This document shows, piece after piece, positions 1 to 9,447 of a stretch of 64,000 nucleotides of DNA. The stretch lies in NCBI RefSeq assembly GCF_039941195.1, contig NZ_JBDVFA010000035.1, forward strand, positions 62,001 through 126,000, read 5' to 3'. Origin of the DNA: Aurantibacter_A sp039941195. GTDB taxonomy: Bacteria; Bacteroidota; Bacteroidia; Flavobacteriales; Flavobacteriaceae. Positions within the stretch are counted from its first letter, which is position 1; each line of letters starts with the position of its first letter. The notes below the pieces were generated by a model. That model had not been told where the DNA came from. It worked only from the letters and a program-made list of their open reading frames with translations, and searched no databases. The position numbers and the translations under genes were made by a program.

Positions 1-682
1 TTTGACTACTTAATTTAATTGTAACCTTAGCATCAACATGGTTTTTATCATATACGGCTACGCGAGCATTAGTGCTTACACCTGAGATTCCTTGAATTCT
101 AGTGTCTTTAATATTAAAAGTAAAAAGTGAAGGTACGGGCTCAACTATTGAGTGTCCAATTTTTTGAAGATTTTTCCAAATTTTAGAACTACTACCAGTT
201 GCTATTACTATTTTTTTAGCCCGATACGTTTTTTTAATGGTAACAACCTCCCAAACTTTTTTCAATTCAAAATTAGTTACACCACTATGTTTCAGAATTT
301 GAATGCCTAATCTATTCGCTTCCGACAAAAAGCAATCTATAATTGTCTGTGAAGAATTACTTGTTGGAAACATTCTGCCATCATCTTCAATTTTTAAGGC
401 TATTCCTTTTTCGTCGAAAAACGACATAACATCACCACTACAATACTTATGAAAAGGGCCTAAAAGTTCTTTTTCACCTCTCGGATAATTTTTAACCAAC
501 TCAGTAGGATTGAATTGTGCATGCGTTACATTACATCGACCACCACCCGATACTTTAACTTTTCCTAAAACTTCTTTACCTTTTTCTAGAATAGCTATTT
601 TAAGCTTAGGGTTATTCTCAGCAACTTGTATAGCCGAATAAAAGCCTGCGGCACCACCACCAATAATAATAAGGTCTAACAT
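1..682 (-). CDS. BaiN/HI0933-like NAD(P)/FAD flavoprotein, 3' part missing
   Basis: About 227 N-terminal residues are visible; the gene runs off the left edge of the window. The protein begins MLDLIIIGGGAAGFYSA, a Rossmann FAD-binding GxGxxG-type motif. Further on it has VSGGGRCNVTH, the signature of the HI0933/BaiN family of flavoproteins (family knowledge). These enzymes are usually annotated as aminoacetone-oxidase-like or NAD(P)/FAD-dependent oxidoreductases, and their physiological substrates are mostly unknown. A second nucleotide-binding strand (KKIVIATGSSSKIW) is also visible. The start codon overlaps the stop of the upstream glycerophosphodiesterase by one base (TAATG), so the two genes are probably translationally coupled. 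The family call is secure; the reaction is not. Confidence 0.85.
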   Translation of the reverse strand, partial: MLDLIIIGGGAAGFYSAIQVAENNPKLKIAILEKGKEVLGKVKVSGGGRCNVTHAQFNPTELVKNYPRGEKELLGPFHKYCSGDVMSFFDEKGIALKIEDDGRMFPTSNSSQTIIDCFLSEANRLGIQILKHSGVTNFELKKVWEVVTIKKTYRAKKIVIATGSSSKIWKNLQKIGHSIVEPVPSLFTFNIKDTRIQGISGVSTNARVAVYDKNHVDAKVTIKLSSQ

Positions 683-1428
683 TAATGCGCCCGTTCTGGA
701 AAATTTGTAATAATCCCATCAACACCAAATTGTTTCATTAGCGCAATATCTTCAGGTTCGTTAATTGTAAAAGGATAAAGTTTAAATCCTGCTTTGTGTA
801 CTTCATTTACATTTTCTTGTGTAAGTGCTTTAAAATGTGGATTGATAGCCTCAGCACTCAACTCCTTTGCGGCTTCTGTTGCTTCAGGAATTTCCTTTCC
901 TACAAGCACTGCTATTCTAATTTCATCATTCAAATTACGCATTGAACGTAATTCATCCCATTTAAAACTTGAAATGATAAAACTATCTAAGGTCCAATTG
1001 GTATCCTTTATATTAGTTTCTAACATTTTGTTTAATAGATCTGTTGTATTGGAACCTTTTAGTTCAATATTTAGTTCAACTTTATTATCGATTATATCTA
1101 GAACTTCTTGCAGGGTAGGTATTCTTAGGTCTCCTTCTAGTTTTAACTGCTGTAATTCATCCAATGTAAAGCTTTCAACAGCTCCTTTTGTATTCGTTAA
1201 ACGATCCACTGTATCATCATGAAAAACGATTAACTCCCCACTTTTAATTTTAAAAATATCAATCTCAATCATGTCAACACCAATATCCATAGCTTTTTGA
1301 ATTGATTCTAACGTATTCTCAGTTACATGACCCATTGCCCCTCTATGACCTATTACTTTTGGTTTTTGTGCCATACCACATGATTGAATTAAAAAAATTA
1401 TTGAGAAAAGGTAAATAATTTTATGCAT
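682..1428 (-). CDS. Glycerophosphodiester phosphodiesterase, lipoprotein
   Basis: This GDPD-family enzyme hydrolyses glycerophosphodiesters to glycerol-3-phosphate and an alcohol. The GDPD core is clear: HRGAMGHVTENTLESI carries the catalytic HRG and the E-N-T metal-binding block, followed by DMIEIDIFKIKSGELIVFHDDTV in segments, with a metal-binding E-x-D and the second catalytic His. I chose the ATG at 1428 because it begins MHKIIYLFSIIFLIQSCG, a short lipoprotein signal peptide with lipobox IQSC. An upstream in-frame start at 1506 would put 26 extra residues before the signal peptide. The mature enzyme is therefore probably membrane-anchored in the periplasm or outer membrane. It is coupled to the downstream flavoprotein by a TAATG overlap and is divergent from the dehydratase gene at 1556. 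Confidence 0.9.
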   Translation of the reverse strand: MHKIIYLFSIIFLIQSCGMAQKPKVIGHRGAMGHVTENTLESIQKAMDIGVDMIEIDIFKIKSGELIVFHDDTVDRLTNTKGAVESFTLDELQQLKLEGDLRIPTLQEVLDIIDNKVELNIELKGSNTTDLLNKMLETNIKDTNWTLDSFIISSFKWDELRSMRNLNDEIRIAVLVGKEIPEATEAAKELSAEAINPHFKALTQENVNEVHKAGFKLYPFTINEPEDIALMKQFGVDGIITNFPERAH

Positions 1429-1555
1429 GATTATTTTTTTTATAAAAGTAATCATACCATCCGAAAAATTATCAATTAAATATTTTATTGAAAAAGGAAA
1501 ATCCATCTGCAGTTCTTATATTTAAGTCAGATTAAAAACTAAGAGCAATTTTCAT

Positions 1556-3274
1556 ATGAGTGACAAAAAAGAACTTCGCAGTCAAGGTTGGTTTGGTAAA
1601 ACTGGAAAAGACGGATTTATATATCGGGCCTGGATGAAAAATCAAGGTCACCCAGATGATGAGTTCTCCGGCAAACCTGTTATTGGAATTTGCAATACTT
1701 GGTCAGAATTAACACCCTGTAATGGGCACCTTAGGGAATTGGCAGATCATGTGAAACGTGGTGTTTGGGAGGCTGGAGGTTTTCCATTAGAATTTCCAGT
1801 AATGTCTTTGGGTGAAACTTTAATGAAACCGACAGCCATGCTCTTTAGAAATTTAGCCAGTATGGATGCGGAAGAAAGTATACGAGGCAATCCTTTAGAT
1901 GGTGTTGTACTTTTGGGAGGGTGTGATAAAACTACACCGTCGATATTGATGGGTGCTTGTAGTGTAGATATACCCAGCATATTTGTTTCTGGCGGATCTA
2001 TGTTAACAGGGAAATATAGAGGTAAAGATATTGCAACATCTGATATTTGGCGATTTAGTGAAGCCAACCGCAATGGTAAAATGGATAATGATGAATTTCG
2101 TCTTGCAGAGGCCATGATGTGCAGAAGTGATGGGCATTGCGCTGTAATGGGCACTGCAAGTACCATGGCATGTATGGTTGAGGCTCTAGGCGTTACTTTG
2201 CCACATAATGCTGCAATACCAGCATCAGATTCAAGACGAAAAGTCTTGGCACATTTATCGGGAAGACGTATTGTGGATATGGTGAAAGAAGATTTGACAC
2301 TTTCCAAAATAATGACGCGTGAAGCTTTTGAAAATGCCATTATGGTAAATGCTGCGGTTGGGGGTTCAACCAACTTTGTGGTGCATTTATTAGCGCTCGC
2401 TGGGCGCGTTGGTGTTGATTTAACGCTTGAAGACTTTGATAAATTTTCAGCAAACATTCCATTATTAGCTAATTTACAACCATCAGGTAAATTTATGATG
2501 GAAGATTTTTATTACGCCGGGGGTTTACCTGTTGTAATAAAAGAGCTAAGAGAACATTTAAACAACAATGCAATAACAGCGAACGGGAAATCAATTGGTG
2601 AAAATACTGAAGATGTAACATGTTACGATCGAGAAACTATTGGCACGACAAAAGACCCTATAAAAGATGACTCAGGCATTGCAGTTTTAAGAGGTAATTT
2701 ATGTCCCAATGGTGCCATAATAAAACCTTCAGCAGCCACTCCTGAATTAATGCAACATAAAGGAAAGGCCGTTGTATTTACAAATATTGAAGATTATAAA
2801 GCCCGTATTGATGACCCAAATTTAGATATTGATGAAACTTCTATAATGGTACTACAAAATGTAGGTCCAAAAGGCTATCCAGGCATGCCTGAAGTCGGCA
2901 ATATGGGGCTACCAAAAAAACTATTAGCTAAAGGTGTTACGGATATGGTTCGTATTTCGGATGGAAGAATGAGTGGTACAGCGTTTGGTACTGTTGTATT
3001 GCATGTGGCACCAGAGGCTGCCGCAGGCGGAGCATTTGGATTAATTGAATCTGGTGATGAAATTGAATTGGATGTCGCCAATCGAAAATTAACTTTACAC
3101 GTTTCCGATGAGGTTTTAGCACAACGAAAAATTAAATGGAAACCTCAAGATTTAGGCATTCATAGGGGATTTGTAAAAATGTTTATCGATCATACCGAAC
3201 AAGCTGATAAAGGTGTTGATTTGGACTTTCTTAAAGGAAAGTCTGGCAGCGAAGTTACCCGCGATTCGCATTAA
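1556..3274 (+). CDS. IlvD/Edd-family sugar-acid dehydratase (arabinonate/xylonate dehydratase-like)
   Basis: A 572-residue [2Fe-2S] dehydratase of the IlvD/Edd superfamily. The three cluster cysteines sit at C55 (TPCN), C123 (GGCDK) and about C195 (GHCAVMGTAS), close to the positions in characterised L-arabinonate dehydratase. K125 in the CDK motif corresponds to the Mg-coordinating carbamylated lysine, and DGRMSGTAFG supplies the active-site serine. MSLGETLMKPTAMLFRNL resembles the pentonate dehydratase branch more than true IlvD. Expected reaction: dehydration of a pentonate or hexonate to its 2-keto-3-deoxy acid. It lies beside a LacI regulator, a SusCD pair and xylAB, and no branched-chain amino acid genes are near, which supports a sugar-acid role. 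The exact substrate is inferred, not shown. Confidence 0.82.
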   Translation: MSDKKELRSQGWFGKTGKDGFIYRAWMKNQGHPDDEFSGKPVIGICNTWSELTPCNGHLRELADHVKRGVWEAGGFPLEFPVMSLGETLMKPTAMLFRNLASMDAEESIRGNPLDGVVLLGGCDKTTPSILMGACSVDIPSIFVSGGSMLTGKYRGKDIATSDIWRFSEANRNGKMDNDEFRLAEAMMCRSDGHCAVMGTASTMACMVEALGVTLPHNAAIPASDSRRKVLAHLSGRRIVDMVKEDLTLSKIMTREAFENAIMVNAAVGGSTNFVVHLLALAGRVGVDLTLEDFDKFSANIPLLANLQPSGKFMMEDFYYAGGLPVVIKELREHLNNNAITANGKSIGENTEDVTCYDRETIGTTKDPIKDDSGIAVLRGNLCPNGAIIKPSAATPELMQHKGKAVVFTNIEDYKARIDDPNLDIDETSIMVLQNVGPKGYPGMPEVGNMGLPKKLLAKGVTDMVRISDGRMSGTAFGTVVLHVAPEAAAGGAFGLIESGDEIELDVANRKLTLHVSDEVLAQRKIKWKPQDLGIHRGFVKMFIDHTEQADKGVDLDFLKGKSGSEVTRDSH

Positions 3275-3354
3275 AACAACTATAAACTACTGGCACCTTT
3301 ATTACGATTGAGGATATAAATTTGTACTTAATTTAGCCCAATAAAAAATCCTAA

Positions 3355-4380
3355 TTAATTAGTAGTAGATCCACGTTGTAAAATAGAAGCTTTTATAACT
3401 TCTGTTTTGTAGCTAGCGTCTTCAACTGCAGCTTCTTGTTCTACACGATCAATCAAAAGACGAGCAGCTGTTTCGCCCATTTGATCACCATGTTGCGCCA
3501 CAGTTGTTAATCTAGGCTTACTATACCTTGAAAGTATACCATCTGTGAATCCGACAAAAGCTATATCATCTGGAATTTTAAACCCATGATCTTGTACGAT
3601 TCCCATACAAATTGTAGCAAACAATTCATTAACACACAACACAGCATCAATTTTATTTGATCTAAAAAAATTCGTTATTTCTTGCTCGTCTTGATCTTTG
3701 TAATGTAATTTCAATATCAAATTTTGATCTAAAGGAATATTGTTTTCAGCCAAAGCCATTTTATATCCTTTAGCTCTTTCTTCACTAACATTAAAATAAC
3801 TCTCAGTAGTCACTAAAGCAATATTCTTACGCCCATCTTTAATAAAATAAGATACTGCATCATATGAAATCTCACAATCATTTAAGACTACTTTATCACA
3901 TTCAATATTATCAGTCACACGATCAAAGAGAACAATAGGAAAACCCTGATTTATGATTTCCTTTAAATGCTTAAAATCATCTTTTTCCTGTGTTTCAGCA
4001 GATAAAGACATTATAAAACCATCTACACTACCATTTGACAACATCTCCAGATTAAAAACTTCTTTTTCATAAGATTCATTGGAAATACAAATAATAACAC
4101 TGTAACCATGCTTATTCGCATAACTTTCAATTCCTCTTATAACCGTTGTGAAAAAATGATGAATGATGTCAGGAATAACCACCCCTATATTTTTGGTACG
4201 TTTATTCTTTAAACTAATAGCCATGTTATTAGGCTTATAATTATAGAGTTTAGCAAAAGCCTGTACCTTCTCCTTCGTTTCTTTGCCAATTTCAGGACTA
4301 TCTTTTAATGCTTTGGATACAGTAGATATAGAAACATCTAGCTCACGAGCAATACTTTTTAATGTTACTTTTTGTCTCAA
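3355..4380 (-). CDS. LacI/GalR-family transcriptional regulator
   Basis: A 341-residue repressor-type regulator. The N-terminal LacI helix-turn-helix is complete (TLKSIARELDVSISTVSKAL, with the hinge helix near residues 45-60), followed by a periplasmic-binding-protein-like effector domain beginning NIGVVIPDIIHHFF. The C-terminal region has the usual GFTDG and LTTVAQHGDQMGE blocks. It is divergent from the SusC gene, with a 327-base region between them that contains a LacI-type operator at 4600-4615. It is convergent with the dehydratase. The likely role is sugar-responsive control of the SusCD/CRTAC and possibly xylose genes; the effector is unknown. Confidence 0.92.
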   Translation of the reverse strand: MRQKVTLKSIARELDVSISTVSKALKDSPEIGKETKEKVQAFAKLYNYKPNNMAISLKNKRTKNIGVVIPDIIHHFFTTVIRGIESYANKHGYSVIICISNESYEKEVFNLEMLSNGSVDGFIMSLSAETQEKDDFKHLKEIINQGFPIVLFDRVTDNIECDKVVLNDCEISYDAVSYFIKDGRKNIALVTTESYFNVSEERAKGYKMALAENNIPLDQNLILKLHYKDQDEQEITNFFRSNKIDAVLCVNELFATICMGIVQDHGFKIPDDIAFVGFTDGILSRYSKPRLTTVAQHGDQMGETAARLLIDRVEQEAAVEDASYKTEVIKASILQRGSTTN

Positions 4381-4707
4381 AATATAAGTTTCAACATAAG
4401 AAACTAAATATAAGCAAAGAACTTTAAAATTGGTTAACCATTTTAATATTGTTTATTTGTTTAGTGCAACCTTTTATATTTTACGCCAGTTTACAATTCA
4501 TCTCACATTGTGAAATTACGAAATTTACAAGGTGAAAATTTGAATATTTATTATAACACCCTTAGTTAAATATTAATATGGTATTGAAAAGTTATCAACA
4601 CGAAACCGTTTGCGTAACTTCTTAGACACGACATTTTACGAATTTAACATAAATTTTACATAATTTTAACCTTATTAATAATTTAACTCAACTTAAAATA
4701 GCTCTTT
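4381..4707. other. Divergent regulatory region between lacI-type gene and susC
   Basis: This 327-base AT-rich stretch holds no gene. Two palindromic sites stand out: TGGTTAACCA at 4431-4440, close to the regulator's start, and a PurR/LacI-like site at 4600-4615, listed separately. I found no exact TAnnTTTG promoter element in either direction, so the promoters cannot be placed with confidence. Confidence 0.6.
4600..4615. promoter_or_regulatory. Candidate LacI-family operator upstream of susC
   Basis: ACGAAACCGTTTGCGT matches 14 of 16 positions of the classic PurR-type LacI-family operator ACGCAAACGTTTGCGT, including the central CG. It lies about 93 bases upstream of the susC start and next to a divergent LacI-type gene. 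That position fits repression or autoregulation. Binding by this regulator is inferred. Confidence 0.6.
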
Positions 4708-7700
4708 ATGAAAATCATTTTATTAAGAAGTTTACTATTACTTGGAGCATTCTTGTGCTTTGGATACGTGCAGGCTCAACAAGAAATAACAGGTACTGTG
4801 TCAGACAACAGTGGGCCTTTACCGGGTGCTAGTGTTATTGAAATAGGCACAACCAATGGAACACAAACCGATTTTGACGGTAATTTTACTTTATCTGTGG
4901 CAGAAGGTGCACAATTGAAAATTAGTTATATTGGTTATCTAGATACAACTTTAGAAGCTAGTGATAGTCCGATAAGCATAACCTTACAAGAAGATGCGCA
5001 AGCTTTAGAAGAAGTTGTTGTAGTGGGCTACGGTTCGCAAAACAAAAAAGAGATTACCTCTGCAGTTGTTCAACTAGATGCTGAAGAATTTAACAAAGGT
5101 GTAGTTAACTCCCCGGCTCAATTACTACAAGGTAAGGTAGCAGGCTTAACCATTGCCAATAGAGGCGGTGACCCCAATGGGCAATCTCAAATACGTTTGA
5201 GAGGCTTGAGTACCACAGGTGCTAATGCGGAACCTTTAGTAGTAGTAGATGGTATTATTGGTGCTTCTTTAAACAACATTGACCCCAATGATATTGAAAA
5301 CATCAACGTTTTAAAAGATGGTTCTGCAGCAGCAATTTATGGCTCACGTGCCTCAAGTGGTGTAATTTTAGTTACTACTAAAAAAGGTAGAGGAGATACT
5401 ACTAGTTTTGAATATAACGGACAAGCATCAGTTTCTACAATCTCAAAATCTGTAGATGTCATGTCTACTCAAGAATTTATAGATGCAGGAGGTGTTAATT
5501 TAGGTGCTGATAACGACTGGTTAGATTTAGTAACTCAAACAGGCGCCAACTATGTAAATAATTTTTCAGTTTCAGGTTCTACAGGTAGCACAAATTATCG
5601 GGTTTCTGGTAACCTTAGAAGTACCGAAGGAATCTTAAGAAATAGCGGTTTTGATCAGTTTAATACTCGTGCGAATATCAATACAAAAATTTTAGATGAT
5701 CGTTTATCAATTGGATTTAACGCATCATATACGAATCGAAAAAGTGAATTTGGCTTAACTGACGGTTTACGTTATGGGGTTCTGTATAACCCAACAGCAC
5801 CTATTTATGGAGTTGATTCGCCCTTCGCTTTTAATTCTGCACAATTTGGAGGCTATTTTGAAGCTTTAGGTTTATTTGATTCTTTTAATCCAGTTTCAAT
5901 TGTAGAACAAAATAAGAATTACGGAAAACGCATTGAATTTCTTGCTGGATTAAACGTGAAATTTGCAATTACTGATAATCTATCTGTAACAGGGCTGTAC
6001 TCAAAACAGAACAACACCAAAAGAGAAAATCAATATTACCCAACTACTTCGCATTATCGTGGTAATGCAACCTCGACTACTAAAGGTCGAGCAGATTTTA
6101 TCAATGAAGATTTTGAAAGTGATTTGTTTGAGATATATGGTACTTACAACCCTAGTATTAGTGATAAATTAACTATGGGCTTGACTGGAGGATATTCTTG
6201 GCAAGAACAAAATGAAAAGAGGTCTACTTTTGCCTTTGCTGATTTTCCTGACGCTTCTAGAGATTGGTCGGATAATATTTTTTCATCGGGTGCTTTTCAG
6301 CTAGGCGGTGTAGATCGAATTGGCGGTGGTTCTTATACCAGACCAGATGATCGTATTATTGCCTTCTTTAGTCGTGTTAATATGACTTGGGATAATGCTA
6401 TATTCTTTAACGCTTCTATACGACATGAAGGATCAACACGTTTTGGACCAGATAATAAATGGGGTACATTTCCTGCTATTGGTCTAGGTGCCGATTTAAA
6501 CAAATATTTAGAACTAAAGAATGTTAATCTATTAAAGGTACGTTTTGGTTATGGAGTAACTGGTGCATTACCATTTGAAAACGGGTATTCGCAAGAGATC
6601 TTTAGCTTTGCAAATGTTCCCCCAGGTAGTTCTGAAACAGGTTGGCAAACACTAGGTTCTGGTAATAGAGCCCCTAACCCAGATTTAAAATGGGAAGAAA
6701 AACATGAGATTAACTTTGGTATTGAATTTGGTACTGATCGTTTAAGTGCTGTATTAGATATCTACAATAGAGATATTGAAGATTTCATTACTGATATCGC
6801 AGTTGAAACATCAGTTCACCCATCAGGCTTAATGATAGGAAATGCTGGAAGGTTAAACACCAAAGGTATTGAGCTAACCTTAAACTATGATCTTATTAAA
6901 AATGAAAAACTAACATACAACACAGGCATTGTGTTTTCAACCTATAAATCAGTTTTAGAAGAAAATGCACTTGGTAGTGCCACATTTAGAGGAAACCTAG
7001 GTGCACCAGGGCAAAACGACACTAACGTAGTATTAGTTCAGGAAGGTGAGGAGATAGGGCAAATTATTGGCGCTGAATGGACTGGTGAAGTTGATGCTAA
7101 TGGAAGTCAAACTTTTGTTGATATTGATGGTGACGGCACCATTGAAACAGAGCAAACAGTAGAAGCATATAATGAAGGCGATTTAACTGTTTTAGGGAAA
7201 GGTATTCCTGATTTTGAATTGGGCTGGACCAATAGAGTATCAATTGGTAATTGGGATATTAATGCTTTTTTTAGAGGGCAATTTGGTCATAGTTTGGTAA
7301 ACAACTATCGGGTATTCTTTGAGCCACAAGTAGGGTCTCAAACGGGTTACAATTTTGTAAATACTGAATTGGCTGATTCTAGAATTAAAACAGCTAAGTT
7401 TAGTTCGCATTACGTGGAAAAGGCTGATTTCTTTAGATTAGATAACCTTAGTGTTTCATACTCTTTTAATCTAGGTGAGAAAACTGCCAAGTATATAAAA
7501 GGACTTAGCATGAATATCGCAGGTCAAAACTTGTTTACGTTAACTAGTTATACTGGTAATGATCCTGAAGCTTCTTTAGCAGATATAGGCAGTACTGATA
7601 ACGGTGGGAGACCCGCAAGAATAGATAATCCAGACCCTTTAGTTCCGGGTATTGATCGTAGAAGTAATTACTTTGCCTCGAGAACCTTTAGTGTAGGTTT

Positions 7701-7716
7701 GGTTGCAAAATTTTAA
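4708..7716 (+). CDS. susC: SusC/RagA-family TonB-dependent outer-membrane transporter
   Basis: A 1,002-residue outer-membrane importer, a normal SusC length. It has a signal peptide ending at about residue 23 (GYVQAQ) and a carboxypeptidase-regulatory-like beta-sandwich (EITGTVSDNSGPLPGASV, about residues 25-100). The TonB-box region LEEVVVVGYGSQNKKE comes next. The plug domain carries LRGLSTTGANAEPLVVVDG and the SusC signature NINVLKDGSAAAIYGSRA. A long beta-barrel follows and ends in an aromatic-terminated strand (FSVGLVAKF). It imports a ligand with SusD as lid and energy from TonB/ExbBD. The partner susD starts 8 bases downstream. The ligand is not evident from the sequence; neighbouring xylAB suggest a pentose-containing compound. 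Confidence 0.95.
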   Translation: MKIILLRSLLLLGAFLCFGYVQAQQEITGTVSDNSGPLPGASVIEIGTTNGTQTDFDGNFTLSVAEGAQLKISYIGYLDTTLEASDSPISITLQEDAQALEEVVVVGYGSQNKKEITSAVVQLDAEEFNKGVVNSPAQLLQGKVAGLTIANRGGDPNGQSQIRLRGLSTTGANAEPLVVVDGIIGASLNNIDPNDIENINVLKDGSAAAIYGSRASSGVILVTTKKGRGDTTSFEYNGQASVSTISKSVDVMSTQEFIDAGGVNLGADNDWLDLVTQTGANYVNNFSVSGSTGSTNYRVSGNLRSTEGILRNSGFDQFNTRANINTKILDDRLSIGFNASYTNRKSEFGLTDGLRYGVLYNPTAPIYGVDSPFAFNSAQFGGYFEALGLFDSFNPVSIVEQNKNYGKRIEFLAGLNVKFAITDNLSVTGLYSKQNNTKRENQYYPTTSHYRGNATSTTKGRADFINEDFESDLFEIYGTYNPSISDKLTMGLTGGYSWQEQNEKRSTFAFADFPDASRDWSDNIFSSGAFQLGGVDRIGGGSYTRPDDRIIAFFSRVNMTWDNAIFFNASIRHEGSTRFGPDNKWGTFPAIGLGADLNKYLELKNVNLLKVRFGYGVTGALPFENGYSQEIFSFANVPPGSSETGWQTLGSGNRAPNPDLKWEEKHEINFGIEFGTDRLSAVLDIYNRDIEDFITDIAVETSVHPSGLMIGNAGRLNTKGIELTLNYDLIKNEKLTYNTGIVFSTYKSVLEENALGSATFRGNLGAPGQNDTNVVLVQEGEEIGQIIGAEWTGEVDANGSQTFVDIDGDGTIETEQTVEAYNEGDLTVLGKGIPDFELGWTNRVSIGNWDINAFFRGQFGHSLVNNYRVFFEPQVGSQTGYNFVNTELADSRIKTAKFSSHYVEKADFFRLDNLSVSYSFNLGEKTAKYIKGLSMNIAGQNLFTLTSYTGNDPEASLADIGSTDNGGRPARIDNPDPLVPGIDRRSNYFASRTFSVGLVAKF

Positions 7717-7723
7717 AAAAGCT

Positions 7724-9373
7724 ATGAAAATTAAAAAAATAAAAGACATGAAATTTATACAAAAAAGTAAATTGTTCGTAGGTCTTATTTCTGGCTTCTT
7801 AGTCTTAGGCATTTCTTGTACTGACTTAGAAGAAGATTTACAGACAGAGCTAACAGAACAAATTAATACCGAAGGTACATCACCTAGTTCAGAATCTGGT
7901 GGTAATGGTGGTAATGGTGCTGGTGGCGCAATTCTTGCTGGCCCGTACTCGCAACTTAGAGAAGGTAGTGCTAACCACGGTGGGTATTGGTCTGTTCAAT
8001 CTGTTTCAACAGATGAAATGGCGATTACTCAAAAAGGAGGTGACTGGTATGATGGTGGTATTTGGATAGATGTACACAAACATACCCAAGGCCCAACAAA
8101 CGGTCCTGTAAATGACGCATGGGGTCAACTATATGGTGGAGTAAACGAGTGTAACGATAAATTATCAGGAACTTTATCTGCTAATGAAGAGGCTCAAATA
8201 CGAACTTTACGTGCATTTTTCTTTATGCGTTTGGTAGATATGTATGGTAGAGTTAAAATTATAACAACACCAGGAGGTAATGCTCCACAGTCTACAAGAT
8301 TAGAAGTATACCAATTTGTAGAAAGCGAGTTATTAGACGTTTTAGGTATTGCAGCAGTAAGCCCAACTATGGATTTATCTGGAAGCGATTTAACTACCGG
8401 TGATGATAAATACCGTATTAATCAGTTTGCTGCCTTAGGGGTTCTTGCTAAATTATATTTAAATGCAGAAGTGTATAGTGGTACGGCTATGTATCAAGAA
8501 GCTCATGATGCTGCAGATTACATCATCAATAATGGCGGGTATACATTGGTAGATGCTAGTTATGAAAAGAACAATTTAGGGGCACGACCCGGTGTTGATT
8601 CTGACCCTGAAATGCTAACGGGTTATGCAACCATTTTTGCACCTAACAATCAAAACAATCCAGAAATTATTTGGTCTATAGAATTTGATGCGGTTACTGC
8701 TGGCAACATGAATTACTCGCAAATGACCTTGCACTATTCAAGCCAATTTTCTTGGAACTTACAAAGTCAACCTTGGAATGGGTATGTAGCGTTAGAAGAA
8801 TTTTACAATTCTTATGAAGATGGTGATGCACGTAAAGAAATCAATTTTATTGTTGGTGAGCAATTTGATTCAGGCGGCAACACCATTGTTGATTATTCAG
8901 ATTCAGCTGACCCAGTTTTAAACTACACGCCTGCAGTTAATGAATTAGAGCCAAACGCACAAAGAGATGGTGGTACTCGTTTAGGTAAATTTAGCTTTGA
9001 ACAATTTGGTAAAGACAACATGAATAATGACTTTCCACTTGTACGTTTAGGTGAAATGTATTTAATAAGAGCTGAAGGTCTTGCACGTGTATCTGGCGAT
9101 TGGTCAATGGCTATGGCAGATGTAAACATGCTTAGAACTCGTGCTGGTGTAAGCGCTATTACTTCAGTTACCGCGGACACTTTCTTAGCGGAAAGAGGAC
9201 GCGAAATGTTTATGGAAACCACTCGTAGAAGTGATTTAATCCGTTTTGGAAAATGGGATGATGCATGGTGGGAAAAAGCTGGTGGTGTTGGTGCCCACGC
9301 CGAACTAATGCCTATTCCACAAGAACAAATAGATGCATCTAGTGGTTCTTTATCACAGAACCCTGGATACTAA
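7724..9373 (+). CDS. susD: SusD/RagB-family outer-membrane substrate-binding lipoprotein
   Basis: The surface lipoprotein partner of the preceding SusC. It begins with a basic n-region and hydrophobic stretch ending in lipobox LGISC. It then carries the SusD fold: the N-terminal SusD-like segment with LRAFFFMRLVDMYGRV (a TPR-like helix pair typical of the family), and the C-terminal RagB/SusD block with FPLVRLGEMYLIRAE, ADVNMLRTRAG and FLAERGREMFMETTRRSDLIRFGKW. A Gly/Ser/Asn-rich linker (about residues 45-75) separates the lipid anchor from the globular part. Starts at 7724 and 7748 are both plausible; 7724 was taken because it directly follows the susC stop. A strong terminator hairpin follows at 9397. 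Confidence 0.93.
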   Translation: MKIKKIKDMKFIQKSKLFVGLISGFLVLGISCTDLEEDLQTELTEQINTEGTSPSSESGGNGGNGAGGAILAGPYSQLREGSANHGGYWSVQSVSTDEMAITQKGGDWYDGGIWIDVHKHTQGPTNGPVNDAWGQLYGGVNECNDKLSGTLSANEEAQIRTLRAFFFMRLVDMYGRVKIITTPGGNAPQSTRLEVYQFVESELLDVLGIAAVSPTMDLSGSDLTTGDDKYRINQFAALGVLAKLYLNAEVYSGTAMYQEAHDAADYIINNGGYTLVDASYEKNNLGARPGVDSDPEMLTGYATIFAPNNQNNPEIIWSIEFDAVTAGNMNYSQMTLHYSSQFSWNLQSQPWNGYVALEEFYNSYEDGDARKEINFIVGEQFDSGGNTIVDYSDSADPVLNYTPAVNELEPNAQRDGGTRLGKFSFEQFGKDNMNNDFPLVRLGEMYLIRAEGLARVSGDWSMAMADVNMLRTRAGVSAITSVTADTFLAERGREMFMETTRRSDLIRFGKWDDAWWEKAGGVGAHAELMPIPQEQIDASSGSLSQNPGY

Positions 9374-9396
9374 TATAAAATAGTTAAATATATTCT

Positions 9397-9427
9397 AAAG
9401 GGTTACTAAATGTGGTAACCCTTTTTT
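9397..9427 (+). terminator. Intrinsic terminator/attenuator after susD
   Basis: A 10-bp stem AAAGGGTTAC / GTAACCCTTT with an 8-base loop is followed by a T run (9422-9427). It sits between susD and the first CRTAC1-like gene, so it could let susCD be expressed at a higher level than the downstream lipoprotein genes. Confidence 0.8.
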
Positions 9428-9447
9428 AGTTTTAATTATTTTCTATT

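Noticed and set aside
1747..2457. Long antisense open frame inside the dehydratase gene
   Set aside because: It lies opposite a well-conserved enzyme with complete motifs, has no recognisable domain or signal, and such antisense frames are common artefacts of coding composition.
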